Shown one piece after another: positions 1 to 6,424 of a stretch of DNA of 8,767 nucleotides; the stretch's first letter is position 1, and each line of letters opens with the position of its first letter. This stretch comes from Flavobacteriaceae bacterium UBA1115 (GTDB taxonomy: Bacteria > Bacteroidota > Bacteroidia > Flavobacteriales > Flavobacteriaceae), in contig DCBE01000055.1 in the NCBI GenBank assembly GCA_002313325.1, forward strand, positions 30,869-39,635, written 5' to 3'. The position numbers were made by a program, and so were the translations under genes. The notes under the pieces were generated by a model. It was given only the letters and a program-made list of their open reading frames with translations. It did no database searches and was not told the DNA's origin.

Positions 1-143
1 TGTACTTTATTTTCTCCAAAATCTACATGTCCTGCTTTATAGGCTTCTCGAATTGCATCTGAAGGTTTGGTTTTGGAAACCGCAACAACCGTAACCGTTG
101 CTGGCAGATCTTTTTTTAGTTGCTTAAGGTTAGCTACAATCAT
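1..143 (-). CDS. yggS: YggS/PLPBP family pyridoxal-phosphate homeostasis protein (5' part, runs off left edge)
   Basis: Only the first 47 codons are in the window; the rest lies beyond base 1. The visible N-terminus has the family hallmark VAVSKTKP at residues 20-27, whose Lys24 should carry PLP as an internal aldimine, and FGEN at 42-45 on the next strand of the alanine-racemase-like barrel. Members are cytosolic, bind PLP without known catalysis and buffer PLP supply to apo-enzymes; they are usually a little over 200 residues, so about three quarters is missing. The ATG at 143-141 is chosen because it gives the usual short lead-in before the first strand and because it overlaps the upstream oxidoreductase stop as ATGA, a typical translational-coupling arrangement. 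No separate promoter box is seen, so it is probably co-transcribed with that gene. Confidence 0.9.
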   Translation of the reverse strand, partial: MIVANLKQLKKDLPATVTVVAVSKTKPSDAIREAYKAGHVDFGENKV

Positions 144-1123
144 GTGGATGACTTTTCTACAAGTGCTGTTATTTGTAAAGCTACATCAAGGGCATTTTTA
201 CCCTGTTCGAGCGACACGATAACTGCTGTATTATTCGTAATGGCATCGGCAAAACATTCCAGTTCCATTAAGATGGCGTTTACTTCTGGTATTTTTGGAT
301 TGTCAAAAAAGACACGCTTCCTTTTTCCTTGTGCATTTTCCAAAACCATGTCAAAATCCCCAACATTTTCGGGGGCATTTTCCATTTTAAGCACTTCGGC
401 ACTCTTACTAAAATAATCTACAACGATATAGGCATCTTTTTGGAAAAAGCGCGCCTTGCGCATGTTTTTTAGCGATATTCTACTTGCTGTAAGGTTGGCT
501 ACGCAACCGTTTTCAAACTCAATTCTAGCATTTGCAATATCAGGCGTTTCACTGATGATGGCCACGCCACTGGCTGAAATAGCAGACACTTTTGAGTCTA
601 CCAAGCTCAAAACGGTGTCGATATCGTGTATCATGAGATCCAATACTACCGGGACATCGGTGCCTCTTGGATTAAATTCAGCCAATCGGTGGGTTTCGAT
701 GAACATGCTGTTGTTGATGTAATCTTTTACGGCTAAAAATGCAGGATTAAATCGCTCCACATGCCCCACTTGACCAAAAACCTGATGCTTTTTTGCAAGT
801 GTAATGAGTTCATTTGCTTCTTCAACCGTTTGTGTAATGGGTTTTTCCAGGAAGACATGCTTTCCCATTTCTATGGCTTTCTTTGCCAATTTGTGGTGGT
901 ATAGGTTAGGCGTCACGATAGCTACTACATCAACAGCAGCAATCAGATCTTCCTCAGAATCAAAGGCTTTATATCCGTATTCATAGATTATTTTTACACG
1001 AACGTTTGGACTGGCGTCGTAAAAACCAACCAAATCAAATTTAGCAGACTGGTTCAACAATCGAAGGTGTATCTTTCCTATGTGCCCTGCCCCAAGCACA
1101 CCTGCTTTTAGTGTTTTGCTCAT
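140..1123 (-). CDS. Gfo/Idh/MocA family NAD(P)-dependent oxidoreductase
   Basis: A 327-residue two-domain sugar-type dehydrogenase. The N-terminal Rossmann fold shows GAGHIG at 11-16, with Asp36 after the second strand, which suggests a preference for NAD(H). The family EKP signature is at 93-95, its Lys94 being the usual catalytic/cofactor lysine. The C-terminal half has GHVERFNP at 120-127 and DLMIHDID at 162-169, matching the family's catalytic Asp/His region. The length is normal and there is no signal peptide, so it is cytosolic. The substrate cannot be read from the sequence. The GHVERFNP motif recalls members acting on nucleotide sugars such as UDP-GlcNAc 3-dehydrogenases, but that is only a hint. 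The start at 1123 gives the Rossmann strand directly and sits 4 bases after a TAnnTTTG box. The stop overlaps the yggS start. Confidence 0.9.
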   Translation of the reverse strand: MSKTLKAGVLGAGHIGKIHLRLLNQSAKFDLVGFYDASPNVRVKIIYEYGYKAFDSEEDLIAAVDVVAIVTPNLYHHKLAKKAIEMGKHVFLEKPITQTVEEANELITLAKKHQVFGQVGHVERFNPAFLAVKDYINNSMFIETHRLAEFNPRGTDVPVVLDLMIHDIDTVLSLVDSKVSAISASGVAIISETPDIANARIEFENGCVANLTASRISLKNMRKARFFQKDAYIVVDYFSKSAEVLKMENAPENVGDFDMVLENAQGKRKRVFFDNPKIPEVNAILMELECFADAITNNTAVIVSLEQGKNALDVALQITALVEKSST

Positions 1124-1127
1124 GCTA

Positions 1128-1135
1128 CAAATGTA
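1128..1135 (-). promoter_or_regulatory. Bacteroidota -7 promoter box for the oxidoreductase-yggS operon
   Basis: The minus strand reads TACATTTG, a full match to TAnnTTTG, followed by TAGC and then the ATG at 1123. With the box-to-start distance seen at ffs, transcription would begin at or next to the A of the start codon, giving a leaderless mRNA. I do not see a clear -33 TTG at normal spacing. Confidence 0.65.
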
Positions 1136-1169
1136 ACAAGTTTAGGCGGTGCCCAGCCGTATGATTTTG

Positions 1170-1177
1170 TATTTTTG
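1170..1177 (+). promoter_or_regulatory. Bacteroidota -7 promoter box for pcm
   Basis: TATTTTTG matches TAnnTTTG and is followed by five bases and the pcm ATG at 1183, again predicting a leaderless or nearly leaderless transcript. It lies back to back with the minus-strand box at 1128-1135 in a 59-base divergent gap. No convincing -33 TTG is visible. Confidence 0.6.
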
Positions 1178-1182
1178 AAGAT

Positions 1183-1827
1183 ATGAGGGAAGATACGACC
1201 AAACACCAAGGAAGACGTCGTCAGTTGGTTGAATTATTAAAAGAGAAAGGAATCAACGACAAAGCTGTTTTAAAAGCCATTGCCGCCATACCCCGCCACT
1301 TGTTTATGGACAGTAGTTTTGAAGATCACGCCTATCAAGACAAGGCATTTCCTATAGGTGCAGATCAGACCATATCACAGCCCTATACTGTAGCCTTTCA
1401 AAGTCAGCAACTTATGGTTACGCCAGGCACTAAAGTCTTGGAGATTGGCACAGGCTCAGGTTATCAAACCGCCGTATTGTGTCACATGGGTGCGGTGGTT
1501 TATTCCATCGAGCGACAGCATGAACTCTTTCGCACAAGCCTAAAAAGACTTCCCGCACTAGGGTTTAAAGCCAAGAAACTCATCTTTGGAGACGGTTATA
1601 AGGGCTTTCTTGAAAAAGCACCTTTTGACAGGATTATAGTTACCGCTGGTGCGCCATATATACCCGAAGACTTGCTTGCCCAACTTGCCGTTGGTGGAAA
1701 AATGGTTATCCCTGTTGGGCAAGCAAATCAAAAGATGACGGTAATTAATCGTACCTCGGATGCCGATTTTGAACAATTGGTACTTGGTGATTTTAGATTT
1801 GTCCCCTTGTTGGGAGATAAAAACTAG
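1183..1827 (+). CDS. pcm: Protein-L-isoaspartate(D-aspartate) O-methyltransferase
   Basis: A 214-residue class I SAM-dependent methyltransferase that methylates the free carboxyl of isoaspartyl residues in damaged proteins, starting their return to normal aspartyl bonds; cytosolic. Seen in order: the family lead-in PRHLFM at 37-42, QTISQPY at 62-68 (substrate-binding segment), the SAM-binding glycine loop VLEIGTGSGYQ at 85-95, the acidic residue ending strand 2 in YSIER (Glu110), and GDG at 136-138. The C-terminus ends in the family's PLLGDK stretch. Length is normal. The start at 1183 is the first ATG, just 5 bases after a promoter box and without a Shine-Dalgarno sequence. The gene stands alone in its direction and its TAG shares bases with the smpB stop in a convergent overlap. 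Confidence 0.95.
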   Translation: MREDTTKHQGRRRQLVELLKEKGINDKAVLKAIAAIPRHLFMDSSFEDHAYQDKAFPIGADQTISQPYTVAFQSQQLMVTPGTKVLEIGTGSGYQTAVLCHMGAVVYSIERQHELFRTSLKRLPALGFKAKKLIFGDGYKGFLEKAPFDRIIVTAGAPYIPEDLLAQLAVGGKMVIPVGQANQKMTVINRTSDADFEQLVLGDFRFVPLLGDKN

Positions 1828-2285
1828 CGACGAAAACCTTTTTTAACGCGATCAATTTGGCGTTTGTTTTCCCTATCTTTGATGGTTTCACGCTTGTCGT
1901 AAATTTTCTTCCCTTTAGCAAGCGCAATGCGTACCTTCGCCCAACCTTTGTCAGTTATAAAAACCTGTAAGGGTACGATAGTTAGTCCGACGTTTTGAAC
2001 TTCCTTGAGCAGCTTTTTGATTTCTTTTTTTTGCAGCAGTAATTTCCGATCTCCTTTGGTTTTATGATTTATGTACCCGCCGTGGCTGTATTCTTCTATG
2101 TGCATATTGATAAGAAACAACTCGCCTTGTTCACTGAAGCTACAGAAACTTTCGGCAATAGAAGCATTACCAGCACGAATAGATTTGATCTCAGTTCCTG
2201 TTAGTACGATACCAGCGGTGTACTGACTCATCAGTTCATACTCAAAACGCGCGCGTTTGTTTTTTATGTTTACCTGTTGATGCAT
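1824..2285 (-). CDS. smpB: SsrA (tmRNA)-binding protein SmpB
   Basis: A 153-residue small basic protein that binds tmRNA and takes it to ribosomes stalled on broken mRNAs (trans-translation). The core begins NKRARFEYE at 9-17 and carries the hallmark GTEIKSIRAG at 30-39; INMHIEEYSHG follows, and the C-terminal tail from about residue 120 is rich in Lys and Arg, as needed to enter the decoding channel as a helix. The reading frame is open for 11 more codons upstream to an ATG at 2318, but I choose the ATG at 2285: it gives the normal SmpB N-terminus, and a TAnnTTTG box lies 4 bases before it, inside the longer version. Its TAG overlaps the pcm stop by 4 bases. The tmRNA gene itself is not in the window. 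Confidence 0.95.
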   Translation of the reverse strand: MHQQVNIKNKRARFEYELMSQYTAGIVLTGTEIKSIRAGNASIAESFCSFSEQGELFLINMHIEEYSHGGYINHKTKGDRKLLLQKKEIKKLLKEVQNVGLTIVPLQVFITDKGWAKVRIALAKGKKIYDKRETIKDRENKRQIDRVKKGFRR

Positions 2286-2289
2286 GCTG

Positions 2290-2297
2290 CAAAAGTA
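2290..2297 (-). promoter_or_regulatory. Bacteroidota -7 promoter box for smpB
   Basis: The minus strand reads TACTTTTG, a TAnnTTTG match, followed by CAGC and the smpB ATG at 2285. The four-base gap repeats that seen for the oxidoreductase and the cyclotransferase, so a leaderless mRNA is predicted. This box also decides the start codon. No clear -33 TTG is seen. Confidence 0.65.
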
Positions 2298-2369
2298 TAA
2301 CATAATAATGATGTTCATTTGTTTTTAATAAATGCTACTTTTTATAATGTTAATTGCGTCATCTATTGT

Positions 2370-2377
2370 TATTTTTG
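2370..2377 (+). promoter_or_regulatory. Bacteroidota -7 promoter box for glyA
   Basis: TATTTTTG matches TAnnTTTG and lies 17 bases before the chosen glyA ATG at 2395, so a leader of about 13 nt is predicted, AT-rich and with no Shine-Dalgarno sequence. The box lies inside the upstream extension of the glyA reading frame, which argues against the longer start. A TTG at 2354-2356 is closer than the usual -33 spacing. Confidence 0.55.
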
Positions 2378-2394
2378 CTCCTATAATTAAAGCT

Positions 2395-3675
2395 ATGAAA
2401 ATCCAACGCGATGAACAGATTTTTGAGTTAATCGAGGCAGAGTGCGTACGCCAAATAGGTGGAATTGAACTTATTGCATCTGAGAACTTTACCAGTCCAC
2501 AAGTTATGGAAGCCACAGGCTCCATACTCACCAATAAATATGCCGAGGGTTATCCCGGAAAACGTTACTACGGCGGCTGTGAAGTGGTTGATGAAATAGA
2601 AACCATCGCCATTGATAGAGCAAAAGCCTTATTTGGCGCTGCTTATGCCAATGTGCAGCCACACTCGGGTTCCCAGGCCAATACAGCTGTTTACCACGCC
2701 TTCATTAAACCCGGTGATAAAATCATGGGCTTTGATTTGTCACATGGTGGACACCTCACACACGGTTCTCCGGTAAACTTTTCAGGACGTATATACAATG
2801 CTGTGTTTTATGGCGTAGACAAGGAAACAGGTCGTTTGGATTATGACGTAATTGAAGAAATTGCAGTAAAAGAAAAACCCAATATGATTATTGCGGGTGC
2901 ATCTGCCTATTCTAGAGATATTGACTTTAAACGCTTTAAGGAAATTGCTGACAGCGTTGGTGCTTTTCTTTTGGCTGACATATCACACCCGTCTGGGTTG
3001 ATAGCCAAAGGCATCTTAAACGATCCGTTACCACACTGTCATGTTGTAACAACCACAACACACAAAACTCTTCGTGGTCCACGTGGTGGTTTGATGATGA
3101 TGGGGCAGGACTTTGAAAACCCATTTGGATTAAAATTCAAAAATGGAAACCCACGCATGATGTCTTCACTGTTAGACATGGCTGTTTTCCCCGGAAACCA
3201 AGGTGGACCGCTAGAACATGTTGTTGGAGCAAAAGCCATTGCTTTTGGTGAGGCACTTACGGATAATTTCCTACAGTATATTTTGGGTGTTCGTGAAAAT
3301 GCACAAGCCATGGCCAAAGCTTTTGTAGAAAGGGGATATCACCTTATTTCTGGAGGTACGGATAACCACATGATGTTGGTTGATTTGCGCAACAAAAGCA
3401 TTTCTGGAAAACAAGCTGAAGAAGCACTTGTCAAGGCTGAAATTACGGCCAACAAGAACATGGTTCCCTTTGACGACAAATCTCCTTTTGTTACTTCTGG
3501 AATACGTTTTGGTACTGCTGCCATAACCACCCGAGGATTAAGAGCCGAAGATATGGAGCCTGTCGTTTCGCTCATTGACGAAGTTATTCAACAACCTGAA
3601 AACGAAAATGTAATTAAAGGTGTTGCGGCACAAGTGCACAAGATGATGTCACACCGACCGCTATTTAACGCTTAG
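2395..3675 (+). CDS. glyA: Serine hydroxymethyltransferase
   Basis: A 426-residue cytosolic PLP enzyme (fold type I) that interconverts serine and glycine while loading a one-carbon unit onto tetrahydrofolate. Motifs: IELIASENF at 24-32, YAEGYPGKRYYGG at 49-61, SGSQAN at 91-96, the PLP-ring-binding Asp195/His198 in DISHPSGL, and the Schiff-base Lys224 in TTTTHKTLRGPRGG. The segment after the lysine, up to FPGNQGGPLEH, is longer than in the E. coli enzyme, as usual for Bacteroidetes GlyA. I start at the ATG at 2395 rather than the frame's first ATG at 2332: the extra 21 residues are hydrophobic, absent from the family, and the promoter box falls inside them. The TAG overlaps the stop of the convergent lipoprotein gene by 4 bases. 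Confidence 0.96.
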   Translation: MKIQRDEQIFELIEAECVRQIGGIELIASENFTSPQVMEATGSILTNKYAEGYPGKRYYGGCEVVDEIETIAIDRAKALFGAAYANVQPHSGSQANTAVYHAFIKPGDKIMGFDLSHGGHLTHGSPVNFSGRIYNAVFYGVDKETGRLDYDVIEEIAVKEKPNMIIAGASAYSRDIDFKRFKEIADSVGAFLLADISHPSGLIAKGILNDPLPHCHVVTTTTHKTLRGPRGGLMMMGQDFENPFGLKFKNGNPRMMSSLLDMAVFPGNQGGPLEHVVGAKAIAFGEALTDNFLQYILGVRENAQAMAKAFVERGYHLISGGTDNHMMLVDLRNKSISGKQAEEALVKAEITANKNMVPFDDKSPFVTSGIRFGTAAITTRGLRAEDMEPVVSLIDEVIQQPENENVIKGVAAQVHKMMSHRPLFNA

Positions 3676-5237
3676 TTTTCAATAATTACATGCTGGTAAG
3701 CACCCAAATCGGGTGGTGACGTACGTACATTTCCTGCCAAATCAATAGGAATACTAGCACCCACGCTCGCAGCCCCTTTAGCAAGGAAATCACTATGTTG
3801 AGTTATTCGCATATCGTTGTCTTCAGCGATTACAAAAGCAGGATTTCCATTGCGGATAATTTGGTTGTAGTAATTATTATCATCCCAGTCAAAAAATGGA
3901 TTGTTGAAAATTGCTGTATTTGAAGATTCAAACTGTAGGGCTGTGTGGTCGAGATAAAAATTCAGCGTATCGCTGCCTTCTTGCTCTACAAAGAACTCAA
4001 CCAATTTATTCCCCTCAATAATACAGTTTTCGAATGTTGCTACGTTAAGTGGTTTTATAAAGTTGCTACCATCTGCCAATTGCGCATAATCGTTAAGCAA
4101 TACTGCAGGAGTTGTTCTAAAACCTTTGGTCCAATAATTAGCAAACGTACAGTGCTTAAAATCATACTTACCCCCAATGGTTCCCGCAAATGAGGATTGT
4201 CCCGCATTTCCAAAAACACTGTTTACCGACGAAATGTATGCTGTTTTTCCCCAAAGGTTAAATGCAGAACTGTTGTGAATTTGGGTATTTTCTAATGTTA
4301 GGGTGGGGCTGTTAGTTTCGTCATTATAATCCATCAATATGCCAACCGTTGCATTTTTAATTGTTGCATGATTAAATTTATGCTGCGTACTTCCGGCTGT
4401 TAGCCAAATGGCACCCCACTGACCAGGAATATAATCATATAGCGCTTCAAGTCTATCGCCTTCAAAAATTACCTCACCTTCGCGTTTTTCTGTGTCACTG
4501 CTTGCTGTGCCATCGACTATCATAGTGGCATCATTTGCGACAATAATTCCAGAGTTTTTATAAAAATGTAAACGCGCACCCGCCTCGAAAGTCACGGTCT
4601 TACCAGACGGTACACCCATATAGCCGTACACTACATAGGGCTTTTCGTTTGTAAAAATAAGTTCGTTATCCTTTAAGTATCGGCCCTCAACAGCAATATT
4701 GTTAGCAGTATCTCCGATGAGAATGTTTTCTTTTATGCCTTGACTATCTTTTTCCGGGTATAGAAAAACGGCATCTTGTACCAAGGTCATTAGCGTAACT
4801 GCGCCAACATCTGAAAAGTGGATTTTATCTTCGTATAAAAATTGAGTGTTGCTACTTGTTAGTTGTTGAATGTCTGCTGTGGTTTCTACAAATACATACA
4901 TACTGTCATTTGGCAACAGTTCCACTGCATCAAAAGATTTACCGACCCTGCCGTCTACATTAAGCCTAAAATTAGATTTCGCCCCATTTTCTAGGTAAAT
5001 GGATGGAATGGAAATAGGGTCATCCGATTGGTTGTATACCTTTAGTGTGTAGGTGGCTGAACTGATGTTGGTGAAAACCGTATCCAAATAAACGGTATCT
5101 CGACTAAAGCGCAACTCAGTGCTCTGCACCTGTCTAAAATCAAAGTCTTTTCGGCAGCTGCTGTACAAAGAGGCCAATAGCGCTATTCCAAATAGTAGGA
5201 CAGCGTTGCGCAATAAAGAATGGGTTTTATTTCTCAA
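3672..5237 (-). CDS. Putative outer-membrane lipoprotein with parallel beta-helix, unknown function
   Basis: 521 residues. A basic start and hydrophobic core lead to a lipobox with Cys28 (LYSSC), so it should be lipidated by Lgt and cut by signal peptidase II. The mature N-terminus CRKDFD has acidic residues close to the cysteine, weakly like the lipoprotein surface-export signals of Bacteroidetes. Residues about 40-125 look like an Ig/ASH-type beta domain; about 160-500 show short beta-strand repeats (for example around 290-330, 355-370, 395-410) typical of a right-handed parallel beta-helix. It ends DLAGNVRTSPPDLGAYQ (499-515), the closing motif of many such secreted helices. No catalytic residues can be assigned. 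The start is TTG at 5237: an in-frame TAA precedes it directly and no ATG occurs before the lipobox; a second TTG at codon 9 is possible. It overlaps the cyclotransferase by 11 bases in another frame, so it is probably co-transcribed and coupled. Confidence 0.8.
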   Translation of the reverse strand: MRNKTHSLLRNAVLLFGIALLASLYSSCRKDFDFRQVQSTELRFSRDTVYLDTVFTNISSATYTLKVYNQSDDPISIPSIYLENGAKSNFRLNVDGRVGKSFDAVELLPNDSMYVFVETTADIQQLTSSNTQFLYEDKIHFSDVGAVTLMTLVQDAVFLYPEKDSQGIKENILIGDTANNIAVEGRYLKDNELIFTNEKPYVVYGYMGVPSGKTVTFEAGARLHFYKNSGIIVANDATMIVDGTASSDTEKREGEVIFEGDRLEALYDYIPGQWGAIWLTAGSTQHKFNHATIKNATVGILMDYNDETNSPTLTLENTQIHNSSAFNLWGKTAYISSVNSVFGNAGQSSFAGTIGGKYDFKHCTFANYWTKGFRTTPAVLLNDYAQLADGSNFIKPLNVATFENCIIEGNKLVEFFVEQEGSDTLNFYLDHTALQFESSNTAIFNNPFFDWDDNNYYNQIIRNGNPAFVIAEDNDMRITQHSDFLAKGAASVGASIPIDLAGNVRTSPPDLGAYQHVIIEN

Positions 5238-6249
5238 TTATTTTTACTTCAAACAGTTTGTCCCAATATTTTCCTGTCACAAAAAAAGTCTTGCGTTCTG
5301 GGTGATAAGCAATCCCATTAAATACGTCCAATTGATTGTGTTGTGTTACCTGTTTCTTAAGTCCAGAAAAATCAACAACGCCCGATACAATGCCAGTAGT
5401 GGCATCAAAAATCACAACCACATCTTTGTTAAACTGATAGGTGTTTGCATAAATCTTTCCGTTCACATATTCAAGCTCGTTGACTTTAGTGAGGAAGGTG
5501 TTGTGCGTGACGATATCTACACTAGATAGCTCTTCAAATGTGTTAGGGTCAAGCTTCCAAAGCTTTTGGCTGCCATCCGTTTTGTATAAAAAAGTGCCAT
5601 CGCTACACAACCCCCAGCCTTCTGGGCTTTTGGTGTATGAAAACGATTTTTCCAGTGTTAAATCATCGGGGTTGTAAACAAAACCTACTTTCTTTTTATA
5701 GGTTAGTTGAACGATTTTTCCATCGGAATAGGTGATCCCTTCTGCGAAATACGCCTTGTCTATCGGCAATTTTTGAATGACTTCCCCTGTATTATAATTT
5801 ACCTTCCGCAACGACGAATTGCCATACTGCCCGGTGCTTTCAAATAAGGTGTCATTGACAAACTCCAAGCCCTGAGTGTAAGCGTTGATGTCATGCGGGT
5901 AGCTTTTGATGAGCTCGTAGCCGCATACTTTTGGTTTGTTGGGCGCAAAAATGCGAAGATTTTTGGTTAATTCTTTAGTACCATCAGCGGTTTCAACAAT
6001 GGCTTTTACCGTTTGCCCTCCAGTTTTTGAAGGAATTATATAGGGTTCCTGTAGGGCTTCATCCTCAAAATAAAAGCTGTATGACTGATTTTCAACGGTT
6101 GGTTTTATTGATAAAAATATGGTATCTGCAACGGTTGGATTTTTAGTACTAGAGGTTGTAGTTATTTTGTAACGCAACGACTGTTTCGATGAACAAGCCA
6201 AAAGTACGAGTAAGACAAGGGTCAGATAGGTAGACACGCGAAGTTTCAT
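5227..6249 (-). CDS. Glutaminyl-peptide cyclotransferase, lipoprotein (type I/plant-type QC)
   Basis: 340 residues. The signal peptide ends in lipobox LLAC with Cys19; mature residues SSKQ lack acidic export signals, so a periplasm-facing lipoprotein is likely. Residues about 22-105 form a beta-rich extra domain; from about 110 comes the five-bladed beta-propeller of the glutamine cyclotransferase family: PHDINAYTQGLEF at 118-130, EGWGLC at 210-215, NELE at 257-260, NGIAYHP at 311-317, TGKYW at 325-329 and LFEV at 332-335. The enzyme turns N-terminal Gln into pyroglutamate with loss of ammonia. Bacteroidetes are known to carry Gln at +1 of many signal peptidase I substrates, which such enzymes then cyclise. 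The start at 6249 gives a proper signal peptide and lies 4 bases after a TAnnTTTG box; a longer open frame to 6483 crosses the SRP RNA gene and is rejected. Confidence 0.9.
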   Translation of the reverse strand: MKLRVSTYLTLVLLVLLACSSKQSLRYKITTTSSTKNPTVADTIFLSIKPTVENQSYSFYFEDEALQEPYIIPSKTGGQTVKAIVETADGTKELTKNLRIFAPNKPKVCGYELIKSYPHDINAYTQGLEFVNDTLFESTGQYGNSSLRKVNYNTGEVIQKLPIDKAYFAEGITYSDGKIVQLTYKKKVGFVYNPDDLTLEKSFSYTKSPEGWGLCSDGTFLYKTDGSQKLWKLDPNTFEELSSVDIVTHNTFLTKVNELEYVNGKIYANTYQFNKDVVVIFDATTGIVSGVVDFSGLKKQVTQHNQLDVFNGIAYHPERKTFFVTGKYWDKLFEVKIIEK

Positions 6250-6253
6250 TGGA

Positions 6254-6261
6254 CAAATATA
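6254..6261 (-). promoter_or_regulatory. Bacteroidota -7 promoter box for the cyclotransferase/beta-helix operon
   Basis: The minus strand reads TATATTTG, followed by TCCA and the ATG at 6249: again a 4-base gap predicting a leaderless mRNA. The same octamer, in the opposite direction, serves ffs 55 bases away. No -33 TTG at normal spacing was found. Confidence 0.65.
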
Positions 6262-6308
6262 TTGTTTAAAAATATGAATATTGTCTCTAATACAATACTC
6301 AAAGCCCG

Positions 6309-6316
6309 TATATTTG
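6309..6316 (+). promoter_or_regulatory. Bacteroidota -7 promoter box for ffs (and probably the SDR-transaldolase genes)
   Basis: TATATTTG is followed by CATT and then the first G of the SRP RNA closing helix at 6321. Since the RNA's 5' end is set by its structure, this gives an internal estimate of about 4 bases between box and transcription start. A TTG at 6281-6283 is farther upstream than the usual -33 spacing. Confidence 0.7.
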
Positions 6317-6320
6317 CATT

Positions 6321-6417
6321 GGGCAGGTTCTACACAACCAGCTCCTGCTGAATCCCCCCAGGGCGGAAACGCAGCAAGGGTAAGCGGTCGTAGCGGTGTG
6401 CTGTAGGTAGCCTGCCT
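6321..6417 (+). ncRNA. ffs: Bacterial small signal recognition particle RNA (4.5S)
   Basis: About 97 nt. The ends pair as a closing helix: GGGCAGG at 6321-6327 with CCTGCCT at 6411-6417 (seven pairs, the outermost G-U). The apical domain IV has the exact binding site for the Ffh M-domain: CAGG at 6359-6362, stem GCG, tetraloop GAAA at 6366-6369, stem CGC, then AGCA at 6373-6376, the symmetric loop pair CAGG/AGCA found in E. coli 4.5S RNA. There is no Alu domain, so it is the short form. The RNA joins Ffh and guides ribosomes making membrane and exported proteins to FtsY. The 3' helix strand runs into eight Ts at 6417-6424. End positions are inferred from base pairing and may be off by a few bases. 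Confidence 0.93.
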
Positions 6418-6424
6418 TTTTTTT
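6411..6424 (+). terminator. SRP RNA 3' helix strand and U-tract
   Basis: CCTGCC followed by eight Ts ending right before the SDR ATG. The only good stem before the T-run is the long-range SRP closing helix, since no strong local hairpin sits directly upstream. It may therefore terminate incompletely, which would allow transcription to continue into the SDR gene. Confidence 0.5.

Noticed and set aside
2286..2318. Eleven-codon upstream extension of smpB
   Set aside because: SmpB proteins begin near the MHQQ start, and a TAnnTTTG box lies 4 bases before it, inside the extension.
2332..2394. Upstream extension of glyA encoding 21 mostly hydrophobic residues, like a membrane segment or signal peptide
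   Set aside because: GlyA is a cytosolic enzyme, the family starts near the codon at 2395, and the probable promoter box at 2370-2377 lies inside the extension.
2298..2394. Possible glycine riboswitch or other structured leader before glyA
   Set aside because: If the box at 2370-2377 is used, the leader is only about 13 nt; I see no aptamer-like conserved core in the gap.
3039..3317. 92-codon minus-strand open frame within glyA
   Set aside because: It is the complement of strongly conserved GlyA sequence including the PLP lysine region; no motifs of its own.
5119..5529. 136-codon plus-strand open frame
   Set aside because: It lies opposite two well-supported genes, has no family motifs and looks like a shadow frame.
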